Assembly (NCBI GenBank): GCA_008330645.1
Contig: VLTN01000049.1
Coordinates: 217,290 to 281,289 of the forward strand
Origin: Cafeteria roenbergensis
Lineage: Eukaryota > Sar > Bigyra > Bicosoecida > Cafeteriaceae
Length of the DNA: 64,000 nt
Direction: 5' to 3'
Shown: positions 10,051 through 18,262 of the stretch, piece after piece
Position numbering within the stretch: position 1 is the first letter of the stretch
How the letters are laid out: each line of letters begins with the position of its first letter
Made by a program: the position numbers and the translations under genes
Notes under the pieces: generated by a model
Databases searched by the model: none
What the model was told of the DNA's origin: nothing
The model's input: only the letters and a program-made list of their open reading frames with translations

Positions 10051-12420
10051 ATGGCTTCCTGCGGCCGCGCTTGCTGCGTCCTGGCGTGCGCCTGGCTCCT
10101 GGCCGCTTTCGCTGCAGTCAGCGAGTGGGTCATGTTTGCTGGGCTTGTCGTGTCGACGCCGACCGAGGCAATGGGCGTCTCGGGACTGTACTCGCTGGTT
10201 CAGTCTGGTGCCATTCCGGTGTATATGCGAGGCCTGTCGCCCGGCCTCGGGGCAGTGGACGCGTCCGCGCTAGGTTCTGCGTCCATTGCATTCCTCGGGG
10301 AGCGGCTGCGGGCCACGGGGAAGGAGTCGCCCTGGACCGTGTCCAAGGGCCGCTCGTCCAAGGGCTGGAGCATCGCGCGGCTGTCCGGCTCCCAGCTGGC
10401 GTTTGTGCAGACGGCAACTGCCGCCGCTTCGCCCGATAGCAAAGACGGCGCGTGGTGTTGCGGCGAGGAGCTGCCCACCGTCACGGTGTTCGGCCCAGCA
10501 GGCGCTGCGGCCAAGACCCGAGACGCGCCCGCCGCCGGCAACCAGGCCGCAGCGTTTGCCGCCTCGCTCTCGGCGCGCCCCGTCGATGCCGCCATCATGA
10601 TCCTCTGCGCGTGGCTGTATTTCCGCAAGGCGACGGGCAAGGTGGGCGACGACCACCTGGCCGTGTCGCTGGAGCTGGCGGCCGGACGGCAGGAGGGGTG
10701 GCGCGCGATCACCTCGTCGGTGGCGCACGGCGGGCTGCTGCACCTGGGCTTCAACCTGATGACGCTCTTCCAGCTAGGGTCCCTCGAGCCGTCGCTGGGC
10801 AGCGCGCGGTACGCCGGCCTGTCCGTGGCCCTCATGCTCCTCACAGCCGCGGCGGCCTGCGCGCTGCAGCTGTGCGCGGCCAAGGTGCTGCGCCGGCCAG
10901 GCTCCGTGGAGCAGCGGGCCGTCGGCTACAGCGCTGTGCTGTTTGCCTGGATCGTGGTGGAAGCCTCCCAGCGGGGCGAGTACTGCCCGTTGCCCGTTCC
11001 GGCCGGACTCTGCCTCCCCACCTGGAGGGTGCCCCTGCCCGGCCTGGACGCGAGCGTCCCGCTGAACCTTGCTCCCTTTCTGCTGCTGCTGGTGATGCAG
11101 GTGGTAGTCCCCAACGTGTCCTTCGCGGGGCACCTCGCCGGCATCGTTGTGGGGTACCCGCTCGCTTGGGGCGCCCTGGACTGGGTGCCCACGCCGGTGG
11201 GCATGGTGGCGCTGCTGGCGCTGGCGCTGGGGTGGGGCACAGCCTGCGCCGTGCGGCGCTGGGGGCCGCCCCGCCCTGTCCCCGCAGCTGAGGCCGGGGC
11301 CGGGGCCGGGGCCGGGGCCGGGGCCGGGGCCGGGGCCGGGGCCGGGGCCGCGCCGGACGAGGCGCTGCAGCCCCCGCCGCAGCAGGTGGACTCGACGGTG
11401 CTCCCGGTGGGATGGACCCCCCGCGCGCTGCTGTGGGCTGGCACAGGCCAGACAGCCACCTCGGCGCAGCGCTCCTCCAGCGCCGCGGCGGAGGCGCTCG
11501 AGCTGGCGGCGGTGGCCTTGCTGGTCGTGTCCGCGACGGGCCTCCTCTCCCGCCGGTGGTGGGTGGCTTCGTGGCAGGTCGCCGCTGCGGCGGCGGCGGT
11601 GCTGCTCGTGGCGCCGGCCTGGCGCCTCGCGCAGCCGCCTCTGCAAGCGGGCGACGGGCTGGCAGAGTTCGAAGCTGCCTCGCAGGCCGCAGCTGCGGCG
11701 GAGGGCGCGCCAGCTGCGGCCGGAGCCCGGCCCAGACCCGCCCCGCCCGCTCCGTCGGCCTCGCCGGTGCGCCTGGCTGCGTGGCGCGTGCCGTGCTGGC
11801 GCGGCTCTGCCGCGGCCGTGAGCGGGGAGCTCGCCGCCACCGCGCTCATGGGGCTGGGGGCGAGCGTCGTGGTCGCGGAGACCAGCACCCTGGTCGCCAC
11901 GGTGTACCTGTGGAACCCGCTCCTGCAACTGGCTGGCGGCCGCGTCCTCGCGCTGGCGGGGTCGGTGGCGACGGCAGCCGCCGGGTGTGCCGCAGCGGCG
12001 GCGGTGGTGGTCGCCGCCGGCCGGCTGCTCGGCGCATCCAACGCCAGCGGCCCTCTCCATATTTGGCGGTGGGTGTTCGCCGCCCTGGCTGGCGGCGGGG
12101 GGGTGGCAGTGTGCCCGGCAGCCGCCCCCACAACTGACGGCGCGGTGTGGCGCCAAGGCCTGCCCGAGGGCTGCCTTGCGCTCTCGTGCATCGGTGCTCC
12201 AGCGAGGGCCGTGTCGGGGCTCGTGATGGGTGCTGTGGTGCGGGCCGCGGCCTGCCTCCCTGCTCGAGGCTGCTGCTTCGGCTGCTGCGCTGGCCGCGCG
12301 CACGCGCGTGCCGCCGGCGGGGAGCAGGACCGCCTCGAGGAGCGGGCGGGCCTGACCGGCGGGGCCGCCTTTTCCGGCAGAGCGTTCACGCTGTCGGGGC
12401 GGGCAGCTGGGCAGGCATAG
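10051..12420 (+). CDS. Rhomboid-family intramembrane serine protease with Ala-Gly tract
   Basis: 789 residues from the ATG at 10051; an open frame continues upstream but runs antisense through the phosphotransferase first exon, so I took the first ATG followed by a hydrophobic N-terminus. Rhomboid marks in order: GWRAIT (residues 216-221), HGGLLHLGFN (226-235, with the oxyanion-type His and Asn), GYSAVLF with the catalytic Ser294, and GHLAG with the catalytic His361. These cut membrane proteins within the bilayer. After the core comes a nine-unit Ala-Gly tract encoded by GGGGCC repeats, then a proline-rich segment and several more hydrophobic stretches of unknown role. The last 100 residues (Cys/Ala/Gly-rich) look weak as protein and may hide an unrecognised intron or different 3' end. 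Confidence 0.8.
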   Translation: MASCGRACCVLACAWLLAAFAAVSEWVMFAGLVVSTPTEAMGVSGLYSLVQSGAIPVYMRGLSPGLGAVDASALGSASIAFLGERLRATGKESPWTVSKGRSSKGWSIARLSGSQLAFVQTATAAASPDSKDGAWCCGEELPTVTVFGPAGAAAKTRDAPAAGNQAAAFAASLSARPVDAAIMILCAWLYFRKATGKVGDDHLAVSLELAAGRQEGWRAITSSVAHGGLLHLGFNLMTLFQLGSLEPSLGSARYAGLSVALMLLTAAAACALQLCAAKVLRRPGSVEQRAVGYSAVLFAWIVVEASQRGEYCPLPVPAGLCLPTWRVPLPGLDASVPLNLAPFLLLLVMQVVVPNVSFAGHLAGIVVGYPLAWGALDWVPTPVGMVALLALALGWGTACAVRRWGPPRPVPAAEAGAGAGAGAGAGAGAGAGAAPDEALQPPPQQVDSTVLPVGWTPRALLWAGTGQTATSAQRSSSAAAEALELAAVALLVVSATGLLSRRWWVASWQVAAAAAAVLLVAPAWRLAQPPLQAGDGLAEFEAASQAAAAAEGAPAAAGARPRPAPPAPSASPVRLAAWRVPCWRGSAAAVSGELAATALMGLGASVVVAETSTLVATVYLWNPLLQLAGGRVLALAGSVATAAAGCAAAAAVVVAAGRLLGASNASGPLHIWRWVFAALAGGGGVAVCPAAAPTTDGAVWRQGLPEGCLALSCIGAPARAVSGLVMGAVVRAAACLPARGCCFGCCAGRAHARAAGGEQDRLEERAGLTGGAAFSGRAFTLSGRAAGQA
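11296..11349 (+). repeat. (GGGGCC)9 hexanucleotide repeat in coding sequence
   Basis: Nine perfect GGGGCC units, preceded by GGCC, translated as alternating Ala-Gly in the rhomboid gene. The unit is the one expanded in human C9orf72; here it is exonic and in frame. Confidence 0.97.
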
Positions 12421-12731
12421 CGGCTTCGACTTGCCGAGCGCCCGCGCTGCACCGGCGGCATCGGCCACGCTCAAGGTCGGTCGATGGGGTCACTTGTGAC
12501 TGCGCGCGTGTGTGGCTGGCGGGGCTGTGCTTGGTCGTGGCTTTCGCAACCCTGCGGCAGCGCTGCAAGCACTGCCGCCCTGCCAGCTTGCGTGTCCGTT
12601 GCGGCCGCCGTGCGTGTCGCAGCGCTGCTTCGCTAGCGCGGCCTTGGCACCTCCAGCACACGCAGGGTGAGGCCCGCAGAGGAGTCGTCACGAATCGCTG
12701 CTCCCGTGCCTCCGCCAGCACCAGGTGCCGC
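12421..12731. other. Intergenic region between convergent genes
   Basis: 311 nt separating the ends of the rhomboid and thioesterase genes. Nothing recognisable in it. Confidence 0.45.
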
Positions 12732-14021
12732 CTACAACCGAGACGCCCTGTCGTCGTCAGCGGCGCGGTCGCCTCGGGCGGACGCGGGGCCAGCCACGCG
12801 CCTGAGCAGCTTCGTGCGGATGAGTCCCTCTTGCGCCGTGCTGGCCACGAGCACGCCGTCCCTGCGCCACACGTGCCCAAAACAGAGCGCGCGGCCGGAC
12901 ACGAGGCGCGGCGCCGACGTCTGAAAGAGCAGCCACTCGTCCGCTCGGGCGGGCGCGTGCCACCACAGGGAGTGGTCGAGGCTGGCCATCATGCCGGTAT
13001 TCATGGGCGTGATGCGGTGGGGGAGCAGCGCGGTGGCCAGCAGGGGCTGGTCCGAGGCGTATGCGATGACGCACTGGTGGAGCACCGCGCCGTCGCACCC
13101 AGGCTCGGGGCCGGCCAGGTCCCCGCTGTCCGCCCCCGGGAGGGGCTGCGCTGCTCTGAACCAGGTGCGGCGCGTCGGAAGCATCGCCTCCGGGCTGAAC
13201 ACGTCCACCGGGTCGCAGTACCGAAAGTCTATTGGCGTCTGCTGCGCGCCCATGTGCTCCACGAGAGGCCGCAGGTGCTCCGGCAGCCGAGGGTCGGCCA
13301 GCACAGAGGCTAGCCGCTCGCTGGCCTGCGGCGAGGCAGCAGCGCGGGGCTAGCGCAAGCAGGCGTCAGAGGCGCGAAGCCGCGCGCGGAGCTGGCAGCG
13401 AGCGGAGCCGAGCGCGCCCCCACTGCGTGCTCGAGCTGGCCCACCCTCTCACGTTTGGAAGCGTGTCTGGGTCCGGCGCGTCGGGCATCGCGTCGGCGTG
13501 CTCGAGCGTGGTGGGCTCCCTGGTTGAGTGGAAGGAGACCATGCTCGAGAAGATGGGTCTGCCGCGCTGCGTGGTCGTCACCAGCCTGGTGGCGAACGAC
13601 CGCCCGTCCCGCACACGCCGCACCGTGTACAGTGCTGGCGACTCGGAACTGCCGGGCAGCAAGAAATAGCAGTGCAGGCTGTGCGGAGCCATGGCCTTTT
13701 CACTCTCTGTCCGCGTGCGGGCGGCGGCAAACAGGCTCTGGGCAATGATTTGCCCGCCGAACACGCCCCTCGCTCCGTCTGGCGTCCATAGCTGGCTCCC
13801 CCGGAACAGGTTCTTGTCGATCTCTGCGCAGGTCGCGCGGACTGGCACCGGGGACCGCATGCTGGCTCAAGAAACGCGCGCTCGAGGGACCTCGACGCCC
13901 ATGGCGCGGCGCGCACACCCTCGTGACCGCCGGGGCGTCGGGACAGGCACCGAGACCTACAGGGCGTCGCACCTTCGAGCCGGATGAGGCTCTCGACGAG
14001 CGCCTGCACGGCCTCGGCCAT
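12732..14021 (-). CDS. Acyl-CoA thioesterase II (ACOT8/TesB type), probably peroxisomal
   Basis: Hydrolyses acyl-CoA to free fatty acid and CoA. Exons 14021-13973 (49 nt), 13823-13453 and 13325-12732 total 1014 nt, giving 337 residues in frame; human ACOT8 is 319. The first splice joins SLIRLE to EIDKNLFRG, the family's opening motif, and the second joins PDTLPN to ASERLA. Two hot-dog domains follow in order: GVFGGQIIAQSL, HSLHCYFLLPG and FATRLV in the first; SLDHSLWWH with the likely catalytic Asp, then LFQTSAP and STAQEGLIR with the likely Thr/Ser and Gln of the TesB triad in the second. The protein ends Ser-Arg-Leu, a PTS1 variant, as expected for peroxisomal beta-oxidation. The first donor is GTGCGA, slightly off the GTGAG pattern. 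Confidence 0.9.
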
Positions 14022-14560
14022 GCTTCTGCGGTGCGTGCAAGTTAGCCCGAGTCCCGCTCGCTGGATGACGTCAGTTGAACCGTCGTTTGCCAGGCCCCCC
14101 AACCTGCAACCCCGACATGGCCCGCGAGCGCGACCGTCGCAGAAGCAGGCGGCTCACGATGCCAGGCCTTCCCGTTCGCCTTTTCGCCCGCCTCCCCCAC
14201 CACCAGGGCCGCAGTCCCAGAGGCCGGCCACCTCTTTTCGTGCCGCGAAACGACCGCCGCCGTCCTGCAACTACCCCAGACGCTGCACGAGTCGCGACGG
14301 CCGCCGAGCCGACCGCCACGGGCACAACGCGGCAACGACTCCCCACACAGGGCAAGAGGGCCGGCGAGCACAGGCCCGGGCAGGCGGGTGGCTGTCTGGC
14401 GCCGCGTGGATCGGCGTGAGCGGTGCATTGACCCGCCCCCATGGGCGCGCCTCGGTTGCCGTCGGCGGGCTCGCGGGAGCAGAGCAGAGCCCTGTGGGCG
14501 CTCGTCCGCCGGCGCTCTGCGCTCTCTTTGGGTCGCCCACCCGCCTCTCCCTGCGAATCG
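14022..14560. promoter_or_regulatory. Divergent intergenic region, thioesterase / WD40 gene
   Basis: 539 nt between opposed starts and therefore the likely promoter region for both. The WD40 frame remains open for 120 nt upstream of the chosen ATG, so part could be coding. No element recognised. Confidence 0.35.
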
Positions 14561-15589
14561 ATGGCAGCTGTTTGCGGCGCAGTCTCCCTTGGCCCTTCCG
14601 AGTCGGGCGATCTGAGGCTGGCGGCGGCCCGGTCCGACCTGGAGGGCAACGAATGGCTCGGCGAGGTGCAGCTTTGCACCGCAAGCGCGGCCGAGGGCTT
14701 GACGGTGGTGAACCGCAAGCGGATGCGCTCGGGCGTCACCTGCGTGGCAAGTGTGACCGGCGCTGTGGCTAGCGCGGGTTCGTCCTTCGTGGCTGTCGGC
14801 TGCGACTCGGGCGACGCGTTCTTGGTTCGGCTGCCGCACACCGCCGAGGCCGAGAGCGCGGCCGCCACGCACGAGGAGGACGACGTGGAGTTTGACTACG
14901 GCGCGGACGCGGCAGACGTCATGGGGTGCCACGACAACGTGGTGTCTTGCGTGGCCGCGATGGCCGGCGGTGAGGTGGTGACGGCAAGCTGGGACGGCAC
15001 GGCGGCGCTGTGGAGCCCGGGCCGCGCGGGTTCGGCAGGCGCAGGCGCTCAGCCGCCACTGTCGCGCTGCGGCAAGCCCACGTCGTCGATGAGGCTCTTT
15101 TGCTGCGCTGCCGGCCCGGCAGGCAGCGTGATTCTGGGCGGGGAGGCGGGCGCCAGCGCGTGGGACCCGCGCGCGGGACCCGACACCACAGGCCGGCTCT
15201 CGGCCGCCGTCGGCGTGACCGCGGCCGCCGCGTGCGGCGAGTGGGTGACCGCCCTCGGTTTCGCGCACGGCGCCGTGGGCGCCGTCGACGCCCGCGCCGT
15301 CGGCCGCGGGATGCTTCTCTGGGCCCCACACTCCCACCGGGGCGAGGTGCGCTCCCTCGCGTACGCGGCGACGGCTTCGCCTGGCAGCGCGGCCCTCGTG
15401 TCCGGTGGCGAGTGCGGCGTTGTCCGCGTCAGCACGTTCGAGAGCGACGCCACCGCAGGCGCCATCAGCGGCGCGACCGTCTCGGCACCCACTGCGCGGA
15501 AGGAGGCCGTCGCCGCTGTGGGCTTCAGCTCCGGCTCCACAGGCGCGTGGTCCGTCACGCAGGACGGCGCCTTTGCGCTGCTGGACTGA
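14561..15589 (+). CDS. WD40-repeat protein, possibly MEP50/WDR77-like
   Basis: 342 residues without introns, from the ATG at 14561 (an in-frame extension reaches 14441 but is compositionally unlike the rest). WD40 blades are visible: SSFVAVGCDSGDAFLVRL, HDNVVSCVAAMAGGEVVTAS followed by WDGTAALW, ASAWDPRAG, HGAVGAVDAR, and HRGEVRSLAYAA followed by ALVSGGECGVVRV. Known: MEP50/WDR77 is the WD40 partner of the arginine methyltransferase PRMT5 and is also about 342 residues; blade order and the acidic insert before the HDNVV blade resemble it, but WD40 proteins look alike and this assignment is tentative. A generic WD40 scaffold is the safe call. Confidence 0.7.
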   Translation: MAAVCGAVSLGPSESGDLRLAAARSDLEGNEWLGEVQLCTASAAEGLTVVNRKRMRSGVTCVASVTGAVASAGSSFVAVGCDSGDAFLVRLPHTAEAESAAATHEEDDVEFDYGADAADVMGCHDNVVSCVAAMAGGEVVTASWDGTAALWSPGRAGSAGAGAQPPLSRCGKPTSSMRLFCCAAGPAGSVILGGEAGASAWDPRAGPDTTGRLSAAVGVTAAAACGEWVTALGFAHGAVGAVDARAVGRGMLLWAPHSHRGEVRSLAYAATASPGSAALVSGGECGVVRVSTFESDATAGAISGATVSAPTARKEAVAAVGFSSGSTGAWSVTQDGAFALLD

Positions 15590-15958
15590 GGGCGGCGGGC
15601 CACCCACGCCGCGGCGGCCTCCGGCTCAGGCGGCCGGCTCTGCGGCCTGCGGCCGAGCGAGTGAGTGAGCAACGCGGATGGGGCGGAGGAGAAGGCAGGG
15701 CTGAGAGACTGAGGACTGCGAGCGACTGAGACGGATGGGATTGGGAGAGCGCGAGGGCGTGTGCGAGGCGGCGGGTCGCGAGTGCGCGAGTGTGCCGTTG
15801 CGCGCCGCAGGCCGTCACCAGCGATCCGCAAATGGCTCCGTTCCGGCCACGCCCGCGCCCATGCGCACGCCGAGAGACACGGGCACGCATCAAACCAGCA
15901 CCGCGGCCGCTCGCGAAGATCGCCGAGACGCCACGTCTGCGCGCTGCCAGCAGCGTGG
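15590..15958. other. Intergenic region between convergent genes
   Basis: 369 nt between the WD40 stop and the stop of the secreted-protein gene. Purine-rich GAG/GCGAG stretches, no gene seen. Confidence 0.4.
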
Positions 15959-17032
15959 CTACTGCCACAGCCGCACGTTGCAGGTCTGCGCGAAGGCGAA
16001 GCGGTAGAGGGTGCGCCCCGTGGCTCCCTCCATCTCGCACGCCTGCTGCAGCACCTTGAGCGCAAGGCGGAGGCGCGCGAGCACCGCCGGGTCCCGCGGA
16101 ACCCGGTAGGCCGCGCCGGGGTCCGGCACGCCCAGCACAGCGCCCTGGCGGACCACGCGGCCGCACAGGTACGCCCAGTGGGTCTTGAGCGCGGCGGCCT
16201 GGTCGGCCTCGTCGCCGTCCATCTCCAGCGACTCGGAGGGCGGCCGCAATCCGATCCTGGCCCGGATGGCCTGGATGAGGTCCGGCAGGTGAGTGTCCCA
16301 CTGCCCCACCACGTTCTGGTCCTGCGGGCTGACGGACACCCACACGTTCCTGCACTGGCCGGCGACCCCAAGCGGCTTGGCGGGCCCGAAGCCGTGGAGC
16401 AGGTCCTGGGCGGTGACGGAGTGGCGCTTGTAGAGGGCGGCGGTCCAGCGGCGGGAGCGGCGCGTCCACGTGTCCGGCGACAGCGGTGACATCCCGTCGT
16501 CCACCCTCGCGCCCCGCAGCGAGGCAGCCGCTCGCGCCTCCTGGCCGCCTGACACTCGCAGCACGGCGCGGGTCACGGCGTCGCGCCGCAGCGCGGGTGC
16601 CGGGCCGGGGGCCGGCCTGTCGCCGTCGTGGCCAGTGAGCGGCTCTACGGTGCTGCCGTTGACCGCTGTGCGCTCCTCGTCGGGCGAGGCGCTGCGGCCG
16701 GGCCCCTCGGTGCTCTCGAACAAGCGGCAGCCGCGCTGCCGCACCGCCTGCTTGAAGAACTCGGCGGCAGCGTGGCCGTCCTCAAAGTTTGGCCGCGCGC
16801 TCAGCAGCTTGCCAGCTTGTCCAAACGCCGCGGCGCAGGCAGCCCTGTCGCGGCCCTGCAGCAAGGAGGCCGCTTTGCGCAGGGGCGACCCCTCCCCGAG
16901 CGCGGCAACGAGCTCGTCGTTGTCGGGCGACAGGGTGCCCCCTCCGGTAGCGAACCGGCACTGGGCAGACGGGCCAAGAACCGCGAGCGCGAGCGCCAAG
17001 GCGGCCACTGCCCGACGGGCGAGGAGCGGCAT
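15959..17032 (-). CDS. Secreted or lumenal protein of unknown function
   Basis: 357 residues from the ATG at 17032, no intron evident. The N-terminus is a textbook signal peptide (RR then VAALALALAVLG, cleavage likely near AQC). Six or so cysteines are spread through the mature chain (DRAACAAAF, RGCRLF, GQCRNV, YLCGRV, QACEME, QTCNVR), consistent with disulfides. The central part has Asn-Gly-Ser, a possible glycosylation site, and a low-complexity Arg/Ala stretch; the C-terminal half (VWVSVSPQDQNVV, THLPDLIQAIRAR, LALKVLQQACEM) looks folded and helical. No family recognised. It is divergent from the LysM gene. Confidence 0.6.
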   Translation of the reverse strand: MPLLARRAVAALALALAVLGPSAQCRFATGGGTLSPDNDELVAALGEGSPLRKAASLLQGRDRAACAAAFGQAGKLLSARPNFEDGHAAAEFFKQAVRQRGCRLFESTEGPGRSASPDEERTAVNGSTVEPLTGHDGDRPAPGPAPALRRDAVTRAVLRVSGGQEARAAASLRGARVDDGMSPLSPDTWTRRSRRWTAALYKRHSVTAQDLLHGFGPAKPLGVAGQCRNVWVSVSPQDQNVVGQWDTHLPDLIQAIRARIGLRPPSESLEMDGDEADQAAALKTHWAYLCGRVVRQGAVLGVPDPGAAYRVPRDPAVLARLRLALKVLQQACEMEGATGRTLYRFAFAQTCNVRLWQ

Positions 17033-17398
17033 GGCGAGGCGACGGAGGGTCTCCCACGCCAGCGCAGGCCCGCTCGCCGGCTCGCAGCCTCAGAGCGCAG
17101 GCGGCGCCGCAGACGACTGTGAGGGAGGGAGGAGGCGCGCTCCTGCAGCTGATCGAGCGGCAGTGCGCCTCGGGAATGCCCGCCCGCCGGGCCGGGGGGC
17201 CGCTGCGGATGCTGCGGCTTTGCCGCCAGCAGAACCGCGGCAGGGCTCTGCCTCAAGTTGCCGACAAACGCCAGGAACGCGCGCCCGCGGCACGCCACGC
17301 GGCGCGCAGCACCGGCCTTGGACGCGCACATCAGCGAGTGATACACAGCGGCACGACTTGCACGGTTCCGTGACTGGCAACCTTTCCGCGTGCTGTCC
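17033..17398. promoter_or_regulatory. Divergent intergenic region, secreted protein / LysM gene
   Basis: 366 nt between opposed start codons; probable double promoter. No specific element recognised. Confidence 0.35.
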
Positions 17399-17965
17399 AT
17401 GGCCGCAAGCGAGGCGCCCTCCAAGGCCTCTGAGCAAGCTGCGCCGGACATTGTCCTGCACGAGGTGACTCGCGGCGACACGCTGACGAGCGTCTGTGCG
17501 CTGTACAATGCCGACATGGATGTTGTGCGGCGCGCCAACGGCATCCCCTCGACGTCGGACTACCTCGGCGGTGCGGGCCGCGTGATTCGGGTTCCGGAAG
17601 GTTGCCGGACGGTGCTCCCGCCGGTCCAGAGCGAGGAGGAGCGGCGAGCGGAGCTGCTTCACAGGTTTGCGCTGAACCACGGGCTGAGCCCCCAGGACGC
17701 AGGGGTGTACCTGCGCCTCGCGGAGTGGAACGAGGCGGACGCCGAGGACGAGTTCAGGGCGCTGGCCGAGTTCGAGGAAGCCGCAGCCCCGGCAGCGGCC
17801 GGCGGCGACCGCCACGCGCCGAGGGCGCCGGTCCCCACGTCCGTCGGCGCGGTGCAGGTGGCGCCCGTGCCCTCGGCTGCCGGCCGGCCCTCCGGCGAGA
17901 CCGTGGTCGGCTCCGAGCTTCGGAAGCGCCGCCCGCTGGAGCCTCGCTTTGGCGTGGGCGTGTGA
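17399..17965 (+). CDS. LysM-domain protein with C-terminal helical (CUE/UBA-like) segment
   Basis: 188 residues from the ATG at 17399 (context TCCATGG); the open frame starts at a GTG nine bases earlier. One LysM domain at about residues 22-70: HEVTRGDTLTSVCALYNADM, then VRRANGIP and a closing IRVPEG. A helical segment follows (RFALNHGLSPQDAGVYL, WNEADAEDEFRALAEFEE), resembling the shape of CUE/UBA or DUF-type ubiquitin-binding helices, then a Pro/Ala-rich tail ending RKRRPLEPRFGVGV. There is no signal peptide, so it is probably intracellular like animal LYSMD1/2 proteins rather than a chitin or peptidoglycan receptor. Role unknown. Confidence 0.8.
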   Translation: MAASEAPSKASEQAAPDIVLHEVTRGDTLTSVCALYNADMDVVRRANGIPSTSDYLGGAGRVIRVPEGCRTVLPPVQSEEERRAELLHRFALNHGLSPQDAGVYLRLAEWNEADAEDEFRALAEFEEAAAPAAAGGDRHAPRAPVPTSVGAVQVAPVPSAAGRPSGETVVGSELRKRRPLEPRFGVGV

Positions 17966-18262
17966 GCCGCGGGAGCGCCGCCGCGACACCGCCCCCGCCA
18001 GTGCCATTGTGGCAGCCTACATCTTGCTGTTGTGTGCCGTGGTGGCGGCGGCGGGGCGAGGAGCGGGGGAGGCCGCTGGGCTGGCTGGCTGGCCGTGCCG
18101 AAGGAGTGCCTCGCCTGGGCCGGGCTTTGGGTCTCACTGGCGCACGCTTGGGCCACTCTTGGCCCCAGGCCGCCCTGCTCGCCATGTTTGTCGTTGCAGC
18201 TGGCGCCCGCGCATCTCAACTCGCCTTGCCTGCGCAACCGCCCTTGAGAGGCGACGCAGCCC

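Noticed and set aside
10774-12474. 566- and 511-codon minus-strand open frames opposite the rhomboid gene
   Set aside because: Low-complexity Arg/Gly/Pro-rich translations without motifs; the plus strand has the catalytic rhomboid residues.
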